This document shows positions 18,013 to 27,221 of a DNA stretch of 64,000 bases, one piece after another. The notes beneath the pieces were generated by a model. The model saw only the letters and a list, made by a program, of their open reading frames with translations. It was not told the DNA's origin and ran no database searches. Numbering within the stretch: position 1 is the stretch's first letter; each line of letters begins with the position of its first letter. The stretch covers positions 1,279,198-1,343,197 of the forward strand of contig NZ_FODC01000001.1 of assembly GCF_900110275.1 (NCBI RefSeq), read 5' to 3'. A program made the position numbers and the translations under genes. Source of the DNA: Duganella sp. CF517 (GTDB lineage Bacteria > Pseudomonadota > Gammaproteobacteria > Burkholderiales > Burkholderiaceae_D).

Positions 18013-19344
18013 TTAGTGTCCCGCGCGCGCGGCCGGTTTGTCCGCGCCGCCGTCCGCATACATGCCGGCGTATTTCAAGCCGAAGTACAGCACGAAGACG
18101 TAGCACGCCGCCGGCACAACGAACGAGATCTGCAGATTGACGGTATCGGCCAGGAATCCTTGCGCGAACGGCACCAGCGCGCCGCCCACGATCGCCATGC
18201 ACAGCAAGCCGGAGCCCTGCCCCGTCAACGGTCCCAGTTTGTTCAACGCCATCGAGAAGATGGTCGGGAACATGATCGAGTTGAACAGGCCAACGCCGAG
18301 CAGCGCCCACATCGCGGTATGGCCGCTGCCGAAAATCGCCACCAGCAGCAGCGCGAACGCGGCGGCCGAGTTGAAGGCCAGGGCCTTGCCCGGGCTGACG
18401 TAGCGCATGACGGCGAAGCCGATGAAGCGGCCCAGCATCGCGCCGCCCCAGAAGTAGCTGACGTACGGCGCCGCCTGGTGTTCCGGCAGGCCGGCGATGT
18501 GCGGCAGGCCGATGAAGTTAATCAGGAAGCTGCCGACGCACACCTCCGCACCCACATACAGGAAGATGCCGACCACGCCCAGTACCAGGTGGCGATGCTG
18601 CAGCACCAGCTTCCAGCCGCCACCGTCGGCCGCCCGGGCGGCCGGTTGCTCGGCGTCGACGATCTTCGGCAGGCGCGCCATCGCGAACAGGATCGCCAGC
18701 ACCAGCAGGGCCCCGGCCAGCGCCAGATACGGACCTTGCACGCTGGCCGCCTGGTTGGCGTAGTAAGCGGCCACCTGGTCGGCCGGCAGCTTGGCCAGAT
18801 CGGCGGTGCTCATCACGCCGCCGGCCAGGATCAGCATACCGCCCAGGGTCGGCGCCACCGTGGTGCCCAGCGAGTTGAAGGCCTGGGTCAAGGTCAGGCG
18901 GCTCGATGCCGTCTGCGGATCGCCCAGGATCGTCACGTAAGGGTTGGCCGCCACCTGCAGGATGGTGATGCCGCCGGCCAGAATGAAGAACGCCAACAGG
19001 AACAGCGCGTAGCCGCTGGTCGACGCCGGGTAGAACAGCGCGCAGCCGGCGGCGGCGATGGTCAGGCCGGCGACGGCGCCGTTCTGGTAGCCGATCCGCT
19101 TGATCAACGCGCCGGCAGGCAGCGAGACGATGAAATAAGCGCCGAAGAAGCAGAATTGAACCAGCATGGCCTGCACATAGGTCAGCGTGTAAATCGACTT
19201 AAGGTGCGGGATCAGGACGTCGTTCAACGCCGTCAACAGACCCCACATGAAGAACAGGATCGTGATGATGATGAGGGGGCCGGTGTTGCCCTTGGCCTGC
19301 GACGGGCTGCCCGGCACGCCGGCAGCTTTCGATAATGGTTCCAT
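18013..19344 (-). CDS. Sugar MFS permease (FucP/GluP family)
   Basis: A 443-residue, 12-helix transporter. Family hallmarks are the first helix FFMWGLLTALNDVLIPHLK, the VQFCFFGAYFIVSLPAG segment, and QVAANPYVTILGDP in helix 4, all typical of FucP/GluP sugar:proton symporters. It is the last gene of the GH5-GH1-GH3-MFS cluster, 29 bases after the GH3 gene, so glucose or short beta-gluco-oligosaccharides released by those enzymes are the likely cargo (inference). Confidence 0.9.
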   Translation of the reverse strand: MEPLSKAAGVPGSPSQAKGNTGPLIIITILFFMWGLLTALNDVLIPHLKSIYTLTYVQAMLVQFCFFGAYFIVSLPAGALIKRIGYQNGAVAGLTIAAAGCALFYPASTSGYALFLLAFFILAGGITILQVAANPYVTILGDPQTASSRLTLTQAFNSLGTTVAPTLGGMLILAGGVMSTADLAKLPADQVAAYYANQAASVQGPYLALAGALLVLAILFAMARLPKIVDAEQPAARAADGGGWKLVLQHRHLVLGVVGIFLYVGAEVCVGSFLINFIGLPHIAGLPEHQAAPYVSYFWGGAMLGRFIGFAVMRYVSPGKALAFNSAAAFALLLVAIFGSGHTAMWALLGVGLFNSIMFPTIFSMALNKLGPLTGQGSGLLCMAIVGGALVPFAQGFLADTVNLQISFVVPAACYVFVLYFGLKYAGMYADGGADKPAARAGH

Positions 19345-19373
19345 GCTTGCTCTTTCTGTTGTATTTGCTGTTG

Positions 19374-21917
19374 TTACTTAAAGTCGCCGCACGCCGACGC
19401 GTCCTTGTCTTTGGCCGCGCCGCCGACGATCTGGATGTTGGCGAAGCTGGCCGCGAACGGACCGTCGGCCGAGACGGCGAACGGCGTTGACAACGCGTCG
19501 GCCTTCAGTCCTTTGGCGCTGAAGCACGACAGCGGTATCTTCACCGTCTGTTTGCCTTTGCCGGCCATGCGCTGGAACACGGCGCTGGCGTCGAGTTCCA
19601 CGTTTTCCATCCAGATGCCGACTTTCCCTTGTGGGGCGCCGGTGACGATGGTATCGAATTGCAGCGCGCCGTCGGTGCCGGCGATCGCGGGAACCGGCAT
19701 GGCCTTGGCGGATTGCGCCGACAGTTTAGCAGGACCGGACCAGGTTAGCCTTTTTGCATCCTGTTGTGTGTTCACCTGCGCCGTCTCGACCTTCACCGTC
19801 GGCAGATTGAATACGGCGTTCAGGTCCGCGCCCAGCGCCGTCTTCTGGCCGCCGCTCTCCACGTGGAGCGCATAGGTGGCGCGGTCCGCCGGGCCATATA
19901 CCGGCATGGCGGTGCTCTTGCCGCAGCCGCCAGGCGCGAAGCTGGCGTCGAGCGTCGGCAGGGCAGCCTGGCCGGCGGTGGAGGCGTAAGTCAGGCCATG
20001 ACCATATTTGAACAGCGGATCGTAGCCGGCGTCGCCGACGTTGAGCGGCGACTGGCATGCCGACTTGGGCCAAGAGAACGACAGCTTGCCGCGGAAATCC
20101 GCGTTGACCTTGCCGTCCGCCTTGCGGAACAGGACATCGGACACGCCCTTGCCCTCGGTGCCCGGCAGCCAGGCGGCGACGAAGCTGTCCGACAGGTTGA
20201 GGATGTCGTTGGCGTACAGCGGGCGGCCGGCCACCAGCACCGTCACCACCGGTTTGCCCTTGCCCGCCACCGCCTGCAGCACGGCCAGATCCTCCGGATG
20301 GCGGCCCGACAGGCGCAACGTGCCCGATGGTCCGATGTCGCCATCGCCCTCGGCGTACGGCGTTTCGCCGATGACGGCGATAACGGCGTCGAACTTGCCG
20401 ACATCGACACCGGCGGCGTTTTCGCTGAAGGTGACGTTGTCCTTGCCGGCGGCATCGCGAATGCCGGCCAGGATGGTGTCGCCGATTGGATAGTCGCTGT
20501 TCTTGTTGTCGGTGCCCTGCCACGTCAGCGACCAGCCGCCCGACTGGTTGGCCATGCTGTCGGCGCTCTTGCCGACCACGAGGATCTTTTTGCCGCGCGC
20601 CAGCGGCAGCACACCGCCGTTATTCTTCAGCAGCACCAGCGATTCGCGCACCGCCTGGCGCGCCAGCGCGCGGTCCTGCAACGCTTCCTGTTTGCCGGCG
20701 TAGCGGTTCTTCGACGGCTTCTTGCCATCGAACAGGCCGGCGCGCAGCTTCACGCGCAGGATGCGGGTGACCGCGTCGTCGATGCGCGCGATCGGAATCT
20801 CACCCTTCTCCACCTGGGCGATGGTGTTGGCGATGAAGGTCTTCCAGCGCTCCGGCACCATGATGATGTCGACGCCGGCGTTGATCGACTGCGGGCAGCT
20901 GTCCTCGGCGCAGCCGGGCACCTCGGCGATGCCGTTCCAGTCGCTGACGATCAATCCATCGAAGCCCATTTTGGTTTTCAAGGCGTCGGTCAGCAGCGCC
21001 TTACTACCGTGCATCTTGCCCTGATCGGCGCCGCCTTCGAGGTCGTTCCAGCTGTTGAACGACGCCATGACGGTCTGCACACCGGCTTCCAGCGCCGGGA
21101 AATAGCCCAGCGCGTGGATGTTGATCATGTCGGCCTTGGTGGACTGGTTGACGCCACGATCCTTGCCCTCGGCCGTCCCGCCGTCGCCGACGAAGTGTTT
21201 GGCGGTGGCGACCACGGTGCCGTCGCCTTTCAAATCACCCTGCAGACCCCTGACGTAAGCGCCGGCGTAGTCCTTGACGATGGCCGGGTCCTCCGAGAAG
21301 CTCTCGTAGGTGCGTCCCCAGCGATCGTCGCGCACCACCGCCAGCGTTGGCGCGAACACCCAGTCGATGCCGGTGGCGCGCACCGCCCTGGCGACCGAGC
21401 GCGCCATTTGCTCGACCAGCTTTTTATCGCGCGCGGCCCCGAGGCCGATATTGTGCGGGAACAGCGTGGCGCCATACATATTGCTGTTGCCGTGCATGGC
21501 GTCGATGCCCCAGATGACCGGGACTTTGACCTTCATGTCGGTACCCATCGACGCGTCGTAGTAGGCGTCCGCCAGCTTGACCCAGTCGGCGGCGGTGGCG
21601 TACTTGTTCCCCTGCGGCCAGCTGCCGCCGCCATTGAGGACGGAACCGATGTAGAACTCGCGCACCTGCGCCGGCGTGATGAACTTGATCTCGGGCTGCG
21701 TCATCTGGCCAACCTTTTGCGCCAGTGTCATGCCGGCGACGATGCCGGCGATGCGCGCTTCCATCGATTTGTCCTGCTTGACGGCGCTGGTGATGCGCGG
21801 CCAGTCGGTGAGCGGAGCGGAAGCCGGAGCCGGTGCGGCGGCGATGGCGTGGGCGCCCAGCGCCAGCATGGATGCCAGGACGGCGCGGCGCAGGATATGG
21901 TTGTGGCGTGTTTTCAT
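19374..21917 (-). CDS. Secreted GH3 beta-glucosidase (exo-beta-glucosidase, ExoP-like)
   Basis: An 847-residue enzyme with a signal peptide (cleavage near AIAAA, ~28). The GH3 N-terminal barrel (~60-400) has VIWGIDAMHG, the KHFVGDGG loop and nucleophile D326 in LIVSDWNG. The second GH3 domain follows (~430-640; EGDGDIGPSGTLRLSGRHPE). A C-terminal jelly-roll-like extension (~680-847) is seen in ExoP-type enzymes that act on 1,3- and 1,4-beta-glucans. It lies between the GH1 and MFS genes with 24- and 29-base gaps. Confidence 0.93.
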   Translation of the reverse strand: MKTRHNHILRRAVLASMLALGAHAIAAAPAPASAPLTDWPRITSAVKQDKSMEARIAGIVAGMTLAQKVGQMTQPEIKFITPAQVREFYIGSVLNGGGSWPQGNKYATAADWVKLADAYYDASMGTDMKVKVPVIWGIDAMHGNSNMYGATLFPHNIGLGAARDKKLVEQMARSVARAVRATGIDWVFAPTLAVVRDDRWGRTYESFSEDPAIVKDYAGAYVRGLQGDLKGDGTVVATAKHFVGDGGTAEGKDRGVNQSTKADMINIHALGYFPALEAGVQTVMASFNSWNDLEGGADQGKMHGSKALLTDALKTKMGFDGLIVSDWNGIAEVPGCAEDSCPQSINAGVDIIMVPERWKTFIANTIAQVEKGEIPIARIDDAVTRILRVKLRAGLFDGKKPSKNRYAGKQEALQDRALARQAVRESLVLLKNNGGVLPLARGKKILVVGKSADSMANQSGGWSLTWQGTDNKNSDYPIGDTILAGIRDAAGKDNVTFSENAAGVDVGKFDAVIAVIGETPYAEGDGDIGPSGTLRLSGRHPEDLAVLQAVAGKGKPVVTVLVAGRPLYANDILNLSDSFVAAWLPGTEGKGVSDVLFRKADGKVNADFRGKLSFSWPKSACQSPLNVGDAGYDPLFKYGHGLTYASTAGQAALPTLDASFAPGGCGKSTAMPVYGPADRATYALHVESGGQKTALGADLNAVFNLPTVKVETAQVNTQQDAKRLTWSGPAKLSAQSAKAMPVPAIAGTDGALQFDTIVTGAPQGKVGIWMENVELDASAVFQRMAGKGKQTVKIPLSCFSAKGLKADALSTPFAVSADGPFAASFANIQIVGGAAKDKDASACGDFK

Positions 21918-21941
21918 TTGATGCTCGTCTCCGTGTTTGAA

Positions 21942-23315
21942 TTATTGTTGATTCTGGCCGCGCACCAAGGCGCTGTACCAATGGCCGCTTTGCTTGACGG
22001 TGCGGCGCTGCGTCGGATAGTCGACGTAGGTCAGGCCGAAACGCCGCAGATAGCCCTCCGACCATTCGAAGTTATCCAGCAGGCTCCAGGCGAAATAGCC
22101 TTTGATATGGGCGCCGGCGGCGATCGCGTCGCGCACCGCCACCAGATGGCGGATCAGGTAGTCGCGCCGGGCGGTATCGTCGACGGCGCCGTCGGCGCCC
22201 ACATGGTCGTCGTAGGAGGAACCGTTCTCGGTCACATACAAATCGCCGGTCGGATACTCCCGCGCCACGCGCGCCATCAAATCGACCAGCCCTTGTGGCG
22301 ACACCTCCCAACCAAAGTCGGTGCGCTGGCGGTCCTGCGGATGGACGATGGCGGTGCGCAGCGGGTACTGGTCCGGCGCGTTGGTGACCACTTCCGGGAA
22401 GTAGTAGTTCACGCCGAGGAAGTCGCATGGAACGCCGATCGCTTCCATATCGCCGGGCAGCACCATCGGCGCATCCTCGCCCACCAGCCGCAACGCCAGC
22501 TCGGGATAGCCCCGGCCATACAGCGCGTCGAGGAACCAGCGGTTGCGCAGCGCGTCGTGGCGTACCACCGCCTCCTGGTCGGCGGCGCTGTCGCTGGCCG
22601 GCTTGATCGGGTGCAGGCTCAATGCGATCCCCACCTTCGCATCGGCCACGTTGGCGCGGATGACCGGCACCGCCAAGCCATGCGACACCAGTACGTTGTG
22701 GCAGACCTGGAGCGCCAGCGGCAGGCTTTTGTTGCCGGGAGCGTGCATGCCGTCCCAGTTGCCATGCATGGCCGTGCACCACGGTTCGTTGTGGGTGATC
22801 CAGTGCTTGACGCGGCCCCCAAGGTGCGTGGTCGTCACATCCACGTATCGCAGATAGGCGTCGATGGTGGCGCGGTTCTCCCAACCGCCCTGGTCTTGCA
22901 GGTACTGCGGCAGGTCCCAGTGGTACAGCGTGCACCACGGCTGCAGTCCGCGCGCCAGCATACCGTCCACCAGGCGCGAATAGAACGCCAGCCCTTCGGG
23001 ATTCGGCTGTTCGTCCACGCCGTTGAAAATGCGCGTCCATGCGATCGAAAAACGGTACGAGTTCAGTCCCATGGCCTGCGCCAGATCCAGATCCTCCTCC
23101 CAGCGGTGATAGTGGTCGCAGGCGACCGCGCCGGTGGAGCCGTCGCGGACCTTGCCCGGCGTCGCGCTGAAGGTGTCCCAGATCGACGGCACGCGGCCGC
23201 CTATGTCGGCCGCGCCTTCGATCTGGTAGGCGGACGTCGACACGCCCCACAGGAAGTCGTTTGCGAAATCCGAGCGGCTTATCGCCTTGGTCAAGTCGTT
23301 AAAAGTCATGGTCAT
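21942..23315 (-). CDS. GH1 beta-glucosidase
   Basis: A 457-residue cytosolic enzyme with the GH1 fold from FLWGVSTSAYQIEGA. The acid/base is E177 (WITHNEPWC) and the nucleophile E363 (LYVTENGSSYDD). The usual C-terminal aglycone motif is present (GYFAWSLLDNFEWSEGY). There is no signal peptide, so it would split imported cellobiose or other beta-glucosides. The start could be M1 or M3 (23,309). It begins six bases after the GH5 stop, so the two are coupled. Confidence 0.94.
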   Translation of the reverse strand: MTMTFNDLTKAISRSDFANDFLWGVSTSAYQIEGAADIGGRVPSIWDTFSATPGKVRDGSTGAVACDHYHRWEEDLDLAQAMGLNSYRFSIAWTRIFNGVDEQPNPEGLAFYSRLVDGMLARGLQPWCTLYHWDLPQYLQDQGGWENRATIDAYLRYVDVTTTHLGGRVKHWITHNEPWCTAMHGNWDGMHAPGNKSLPLALQVCHNVLVSHGLAVPVIRANVADAKVGIALSLHPIKPASDSAADQEAVVRHDALRNRWFLDALYGRGYPELALRLVGEDAPMVLPGDMEAIGVPCDFLGVNYYFPEVVTNAPDQYPLRTAIVHPQDRQRTDFGWEVSPQGLVDLMARVAREYPTGDLYVTENGSSYDDHVGADGAVDDTARRDYLIRHLVAVRDAIAAGAHIKGYFAWSLLDNFEWSEGYLRRFGLTYVDYPTQRRTVKQSGHWYSALVRGQNQQ

Positions 23316-23321
23316 CGTGGG

Positions 23322-24626
23322 TTATTGTTTTGCGAAGGGAGTGGGCGCTACCGTGGAGTTCATCCACTTGATGATGGTTTGCTGCGGCTGATACGGCACG
23401 CTGCCGAACAGGCGGAACAGGTTTTCGATCTCCGCCAGCGAGGCTTTGTTGAAATCGAGTTTGGGAATCTTCGCTCCCGGCGCGTTGGTCACCATGCCCC
23501 AGGTTCCCTTTCCCTGCCCGCCTTTGTTGGACACCAGCTTGTACGACCAGGCGGTGGACGCCCAGCCGTTGGCGACGTAGGTGTCGTAGGTCACGCGCGT
23601 GACCTGGCCGCCGGCGTCCGCGCCCATGAAAGCCCACGGCTGGAACTCGCCGACGAAGAACGCGGTGTCGAGGCCATCGAGCCGCTTCTTCCAGGCGCAG
23701 ACCGTGTCGCCGCCGCCGCATTGCAGCCAGCCCTGGTGCACCGCGAGCCCCGGCTTGCCCCAGCCGAAATGGCCCGGATATGGATGCATCTCGAAGGCGA
23801 CGTTGACCATGCCTTTGTCCGACGGCTTGCCATAGGCGTCGATGCCGTTCTTGACATGGCCCGGCAGGATGATCACATGGTTGGTATCGACCGCGCGGAT
23901 CGCCTTGTACAAGGTCTCGACCACACCAGCCATATTCTCGGGCGTCGTACCCCAGGGTTCATTGAGCACGCTGTAGCCGGCGACCGCGCCACGGTCCTTG
24001 TAGCGCGCCGCGATCTGCTGCCAGAGCCAGATGGTGCGCTCCTGGAACTCCGGCGTGTCCCAGTATTTGTTCTTCCCGGCGCAGCCGCTGTGATGCTCCC
24101 AGCCCTGGCTGCCGACGGCGCCGTGCAGGTCGAGCACCACGTAGATGCCGCGCTTTTCCGCCTCGTCGATGGCGTTGTCCAGATAGCGCCAGGCGTCGGC
24201 ACGCAGATGGCGGGGATTCTTTTCGTCCTCCACCACGCTGTAAATGAACGGCAGGCGCACCAGATTCAGATTCAGCTTCGGCAGCATGTCCCAGTCGCGC
24301 GGCTTGATCCAGTTGTCGCGAAACAGCGCGTACAGGCGCTCGCGCTCCGCATAGCCGAAGCGTTTGTCGAGCACCGCCTCCAGCTTGCACTGGTCGTCGA
24401 TGCCGGCGCCGCCCTGCCCCATCATCCAGAATTCCTGGATCAGGTAATTTCCCAGGTTGACGCCGCGCAGCGCCGCGACGCTGCCGTCCGCCGCCAGCCA
24501 GCGCGTACCCTCCGTATGCAGCATCGGCAGCGCCGGCGATCCCGTTTGGGCGCGGGCGAAGGGCTGCCCGAGCGTCAACAACGCCGCCGCGAATCCGGCG
24601 CATTTCAGTAATCTGGTTATCGGCAT
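23322..24626 (-). CDS. Secreted GH5 endo/exo-beta-glucanase
   Basis: A 434-residue protein with a signal peptide (1-~26, ALLTLGQPFARAQT). GH5 elements are LRGVNLGNYL, VRLPF, DLHGAVGSQ, acid/base E223 (SVLNEPWG), HPYPGHFGW and nucleophile E327 (FFVGEFQPW). The sequence is closer to the glucan 1,3-beta-glucosidase/exo-type side of GH5 than to classic cellulases, but the exact subfamily is uncertain. It is the first gene of the saccharolytic operon and has a LacI-type operator at 24,642-24,659, just upstream of its start. Confidence 0.9.
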   Translation of the reverse strand: MPITRLLKCAGFAAALLTLGQPFARAQTGSPALPMLHTEGTRWLAADGSVAALRGVNLGNYLIQEFWMMGQGGAGIDDQCKLEAVLDKRFGYAERERLYALFRDNWIKPRDWDMLPKLNLNLVRLPFIYSVVEDEKNPRHLRADAWRYLDNAIDEAEKRGIYVVLDLHGAVGSQGWEHHSGCAGKNKYWDTPEFQERTIWLWQQIAARYKDRGAVAGYSVLNEPWGTTPENMAGVVETLYKAIRAVDTNHVIILPGHVKNGIDAYGKPSDKGMVNVAFEMHPYPGHFGWGKPGLAVHQGWLQCGGGDTVCAWKKRLDGLDTAFFVGEFQPWAFMGADAGGQVTRVTYDTYVANGWASTAWSYKLVSNKGGQGKGTWGMVTNAPGAKIPKLDFNKASLAEIENLFRLFGSVPYQPQQTIIKWMNSTVAPTPFAKQ

Positions 24627-24641
24627 CGCCCCGCCCCATAA

Positions 24642-24659
24642 ATTGGAATCGTTTCCAAT
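24642..24659. promoter_or_regulatory. LacI-family operator of the GH5 operon
   Basis: The 18-bp near-perfect palindrome ATTGGAATCGTTTCCAAT has the central CG typical of LacI/GalR-family sites. It lies 16 bases upstream of the GH5 ATG, so bound repressor would block initiation. A matching site is at 27,124-27,141. Confidence 0.8.
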
Positions 24660-24666
24660 ATACTAC

Positions 24667-24696
24667 AAAAAAAGGGTGCGCGGCCAGCGCGCACCC
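24667..24696 (-). terminator. Terminator of the lacI-type regulator gene
   Basis: An 8-bp GC stem (GGGTGCGC, 24,674-24,681, with 24,689-24,696) is followed, on the minus strand, by a run of seven T residues. It starts two bases after the regulator stop and isolates it from the GH5 promoter. Confidence 0.88.
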
Positions 24697-24698
24697 CG

Positions 24699-25724
24699 TT
24701 ATTTAGCGCTTTTGCGTGAAGGGACTTTCGCCAGCGAAGCGCGCTCCGTCACGTGCAGCTTGTATTTGCGCTTGACCGGGCGGTCCGTCTCGTAGCACCG
24801 GTTCAACAGGTAATTCAAGCCGTTCATCGTCATCTCGCTCCACGGTATGTGGACGCTCGTCAGGCGCGGCGCGGTGAACTCCGCGCTGTGCGTGTCGTCA
24901 TACCCGAGCACCGACACCTGGTCCGGCACGGCGACACCCGCCTGCTGGAAGAACGATAAGGCGCCGACCGCCATTTCATCGTTGGCGCAAAACACGGCCG
25001 AGAACTCCCGGCCCGACGCCAGCAGCCGCTCGGCGCATGCCCACCCTCCTTCGGGCGTGAAGTTACCGTCCTCCACCCACACTTTGCCGCTGTCGATGCC
25101 CGCCTCGTCCAGCTCCGCCATGAAGCCGGCCAGGCGCTCCTGGTTGTCCGGCGCGCTGGCGCGACCGGCGATGACGGCGATCTTGCGGTGCTTCTTGTCC
25201 AGCAGCGTGCGCGCCGCCAGCCGTCCGCCGGCCTTGTGGTCGACGGTGAAGCACTGCTCGGCGATGCCGGCGTAGCGGTGGTTGATCACCGCCACCCGGG
25301 ACTGGAACGGCCCTAGCGCCGCGAAGTCCCCGTCCTCCAGCGCATTGCTCATGACGAGCAAGCCGTCGCTTCCACGCTCGATCAGAAAATTCACGCCGTC
25401 GATCGCCTGCTGCCGCTCGTTGCCGTCGCCGACGCCGAACGCGACCACCATGTTCAATCCCGACGCCCGCAGCGCCGTGTAGATCGACTGCAGGATCGGC
25501 GTGTAAAACGTCCCGCTCAGGTACGGGATGTAGACGCCGATCATTTGCGAACTGCCGGACAGCAGCGAGCGCGCCGCGTGCGAAGGCCGGAAATCCAGCT
25601 CGACGATGGCTTTTTGCACCTTCTCGAGCGTCGCCTTGGACACCGATCCCCTGCCGCTGACCACACGCGAGGCGGTGCCCAGCCCCACGCCCGCCAGCCG
25701 GGCGACGTCTTTGATTGTTGCCAC
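24699..25724 (-). CDS. LacI-family transcriptional regulator
   Basis: A 341-residue regulator. From a GTG at 25,724 it begins MATIKDVARLAGVGLGTASR, the classic LacI helix-turn-helix start, with GAGGGA about five bases upstream; the ATG at 25,736 overlaps that RBS and is less likely. The hinge helix SHAARSLLSG and a periplasmic-binding-protein-like effector domain (VIGVYIPYL to SVHIPWSEM) follow. Its position beside the glucanase operon and matching palindromes at 24,642 and 27,124 make it the probable repressor of both, with a glucose oligomer as inducer (inference). Confidence 0.92.
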   Translation of the reverse strand: MATIKDVARLAGVGLGTASRVVSGRGSVSKATLEKVQKAIVELDFRPSHAARSLLSGSSQMIGVYIPYLSGTFYTPILQSIYTALRASGLNMVVAFGVGDGNERQQAIDGVNFLIERGSDGLLVMSNALEDGDFAALGPFQSRVAVINHRYAGIAEQCFTVDHKAGGRLAARTLLDKKHRKIAVIAGRASAPDNQERLAGFMAELDEAGIDSGKVWVEDGNFTPEGGWACAERLLASGREFSAVFCANDEMAVGALSFFQQAGVAVPDQVSVLGYDDTHSAEFTAPRLTSVHIPWSEMTMNGLNYLLNRCYETDRPVKRKYKLHVTERASLAKVPSRKSAK

Positions 25725-25811
25725 GAGTTCCCTCATCCGTTGAGTGTATGCGGCGGTCAGCATACCGCATCGCCCCGGACGGTGACAAGCAAGCCGCGAT
25801 TCAACCCATTG

Positions 25812-27080
25812 CTAGTCCCGCAGCGCCGCCGCGATGCTCTTCTGCGCCTTCTCGACCGGCATGCGGGTGTTCCAGTAAGTCGTCAGCACGTCCTGCAGCG
25901 CGCCGTTCTGGTCGGGCGTCAGATGCACCTCGATCATGCCCACCTGGCGGGATTTGTCCTTCATGATGGCCATGCCGGCCTGCGCGCAGACATCCATCGA
26001 CGAGGTATCGACGTTGCTGAGGATGGGCAACGAGCCTTTCAGCTTGTTGAATTCCAGTTGGGCGGCCGGCGCCAGCATCGTCGTCGCCAGCAGTTTTTGC
26101 GCCTTGACCGTCTCCGGATTCTTCGTTTTGGGGAAGACGAAGGCGTCGCCCTGGATCAGGTACGGCACGTTCGGACCGAGACCGGCGATGCAGCCGAAGT
26201 CCTTGCCTGCGGTTTGTTTGGCGGCGGCGAATTCGCCCTTGGCCCAATCGCCCATGATCTGCACTCCCGCCCTGCCGCCGACCACCATGGCGGTGGCGTC
26301 GTTCCAGTTACGGTTCGGCGAGCCGGCATCGACGTAGGTTTGCAGCCGCTTGAAGGCCAGCAGCACCTTTTTAAACGCCTCGGAATTGATCGCCTGCGGC
26401 GAGCGCTCGCGCAGCACCGACAGGTACAGCGCCTTGCCACCGACGTTGGCCAGCATGGCCTGGAACAGGATGTTTTCCTGCCACGGCTGGCCGCCGTGCG
26501 CCAGGCCGACCACGCCGGCCGCCTTGAGCTTATCCAGTGCGGCGAACAATTCGTCCGGCGTGGCCGGCTCCTGGACGATGCCGGCTTTTTTGAACGCGGC
26601 CTTCGAGTACCAGATCCAGGTCGACATATGAATGTCGACCGGCGCCGCGTAATAATGTCCGTTGACCTTGATGACGTCCAGGATCGGCGCCGGCATCAGC
26701 TGGTCCCACTTGTCGCGCAGCGCGATGTCGTCGACGTTGTTGAGCGAGCCCTGGTCGATCAGGTCGCGGAATTGTTTGGTGGTGTTGAACTGCGCGGCCG
26801 TCGGCGGATTGCCGCCGACGATGCGGTTGATCGCCACCGACTTGGCCTGGTCGGCGCCGGCGACCGCCGTATCGGCCCAGACGCCGCCGGCGGCGCGGTA
26901 GGCGTCGGCGAATTTGCGCACCGCGGCCGATTCGCTGCTCGAGGTCCACCAGTGCATCACTTCCGCTTTCGGTCCGGCGGGCGCCGCGCTCGACGCCGCT
27001 GGCGCCATCGCGGCCGCTGCCATCAACGTCGCCGCTCCGGCGGCCCGCGCCCGTGTCAAAGTCCTGCTTTGCTTGAACAT
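25812..27080 (-). CDS. Carbohydrate ABC transporter substrate-binding protein
   Basis: A 422-residue periplasmic protein with a signal peptide (ARAAGAATLMAAAAMAPAAS). The mature protein begins with EVMHWWTSSSESAAVRKFAD, typical of family 1 sugar-binding proteins (UgpB/ThuE type). Aromatic sugar-stacking residues are frequent (HMSTWIWYSK, GGQPWQEN). ATG at 27,080 follows AGGAG. It is expected to deliver sugar to an ABC importer, but no permease or ATPase gene lies beside it. A LacI-type operator lies 44 bases upstream. Confidence 0.92.
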   Translation of the reverse strand: MFKQSRTLTRARAAGAATLMAAAAMAPAASSAAPAGPKAEVMHWWTSSSESAAVRKFADAYRAAGGVWADTAVAGADQAKSVAINRIVGGNPPTAAQFNTTKQFRDLIDQGSLNNVDDIALRDKWDQLMPAPILDVIKVNGHYYAAPVDIHMSTWIWYSKAAFKKAGIVQEPATPDELFAALDKLKAAGVVGLAHGGQPWQENILFQAMLANVGGKALYLSVLRERSPQAINSEAFKKVLLAFKRLQTYVDAGSPNRNWNDATAMVVGGRAGVQIMGDWAKGEFAAAKQTAGKDFGCIAGLGPNVPYLIQGDAFVFPKTKNPETVKAQKLLATTMLAPAAQLEFNKLKGSLPILSNVDTSSMDVCAQAGMAIMKDKSRQVGMIEVHLTPDQNGALQDVLTTYWNTRMPVEKAQKSIAAALRD

Positions 27081-27123
27081 CCAGTCTCCTTGAACGCCGG
27101 GGTGGCACGGCGCGCCGCAAATG

Positions 27124-27141
27124 ATTGGAAACGTTACCAAT
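27124..27141. promoter_or_regulatory. LacI-family operator of the sugar-binding protein gene
   Basis: ATTGGAAACGTTACCAAT is an 18-bp imperfect palindrome with a central CG that matches the site at 24,642 in 16 of 18 positions. It lies 44 bases upstream of the binding-protein ATG. Confidence 0.78.
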
Positions 27142-27221
27142 TCACGAACACGAATATAGCATCCTCTTATTTTGGGTGTCAACGGGTTGTCATCGGGTTG
27201 ACAACGCGCCGTCAACGATAC

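Noticed and set aside
17866..19335. 489-codon plus-strand frame opposite the MFS permease
   Set aside because: Antisense shadow that also crosses the dispersed palindrome.
19764..24611. 1615-codon open frame on the plus strand opposite the GH3, GH1 and GH5 genes
   Set aside because: It spans three real genes and their gaps on the other strand; the product is low-complexity without any family pattern.
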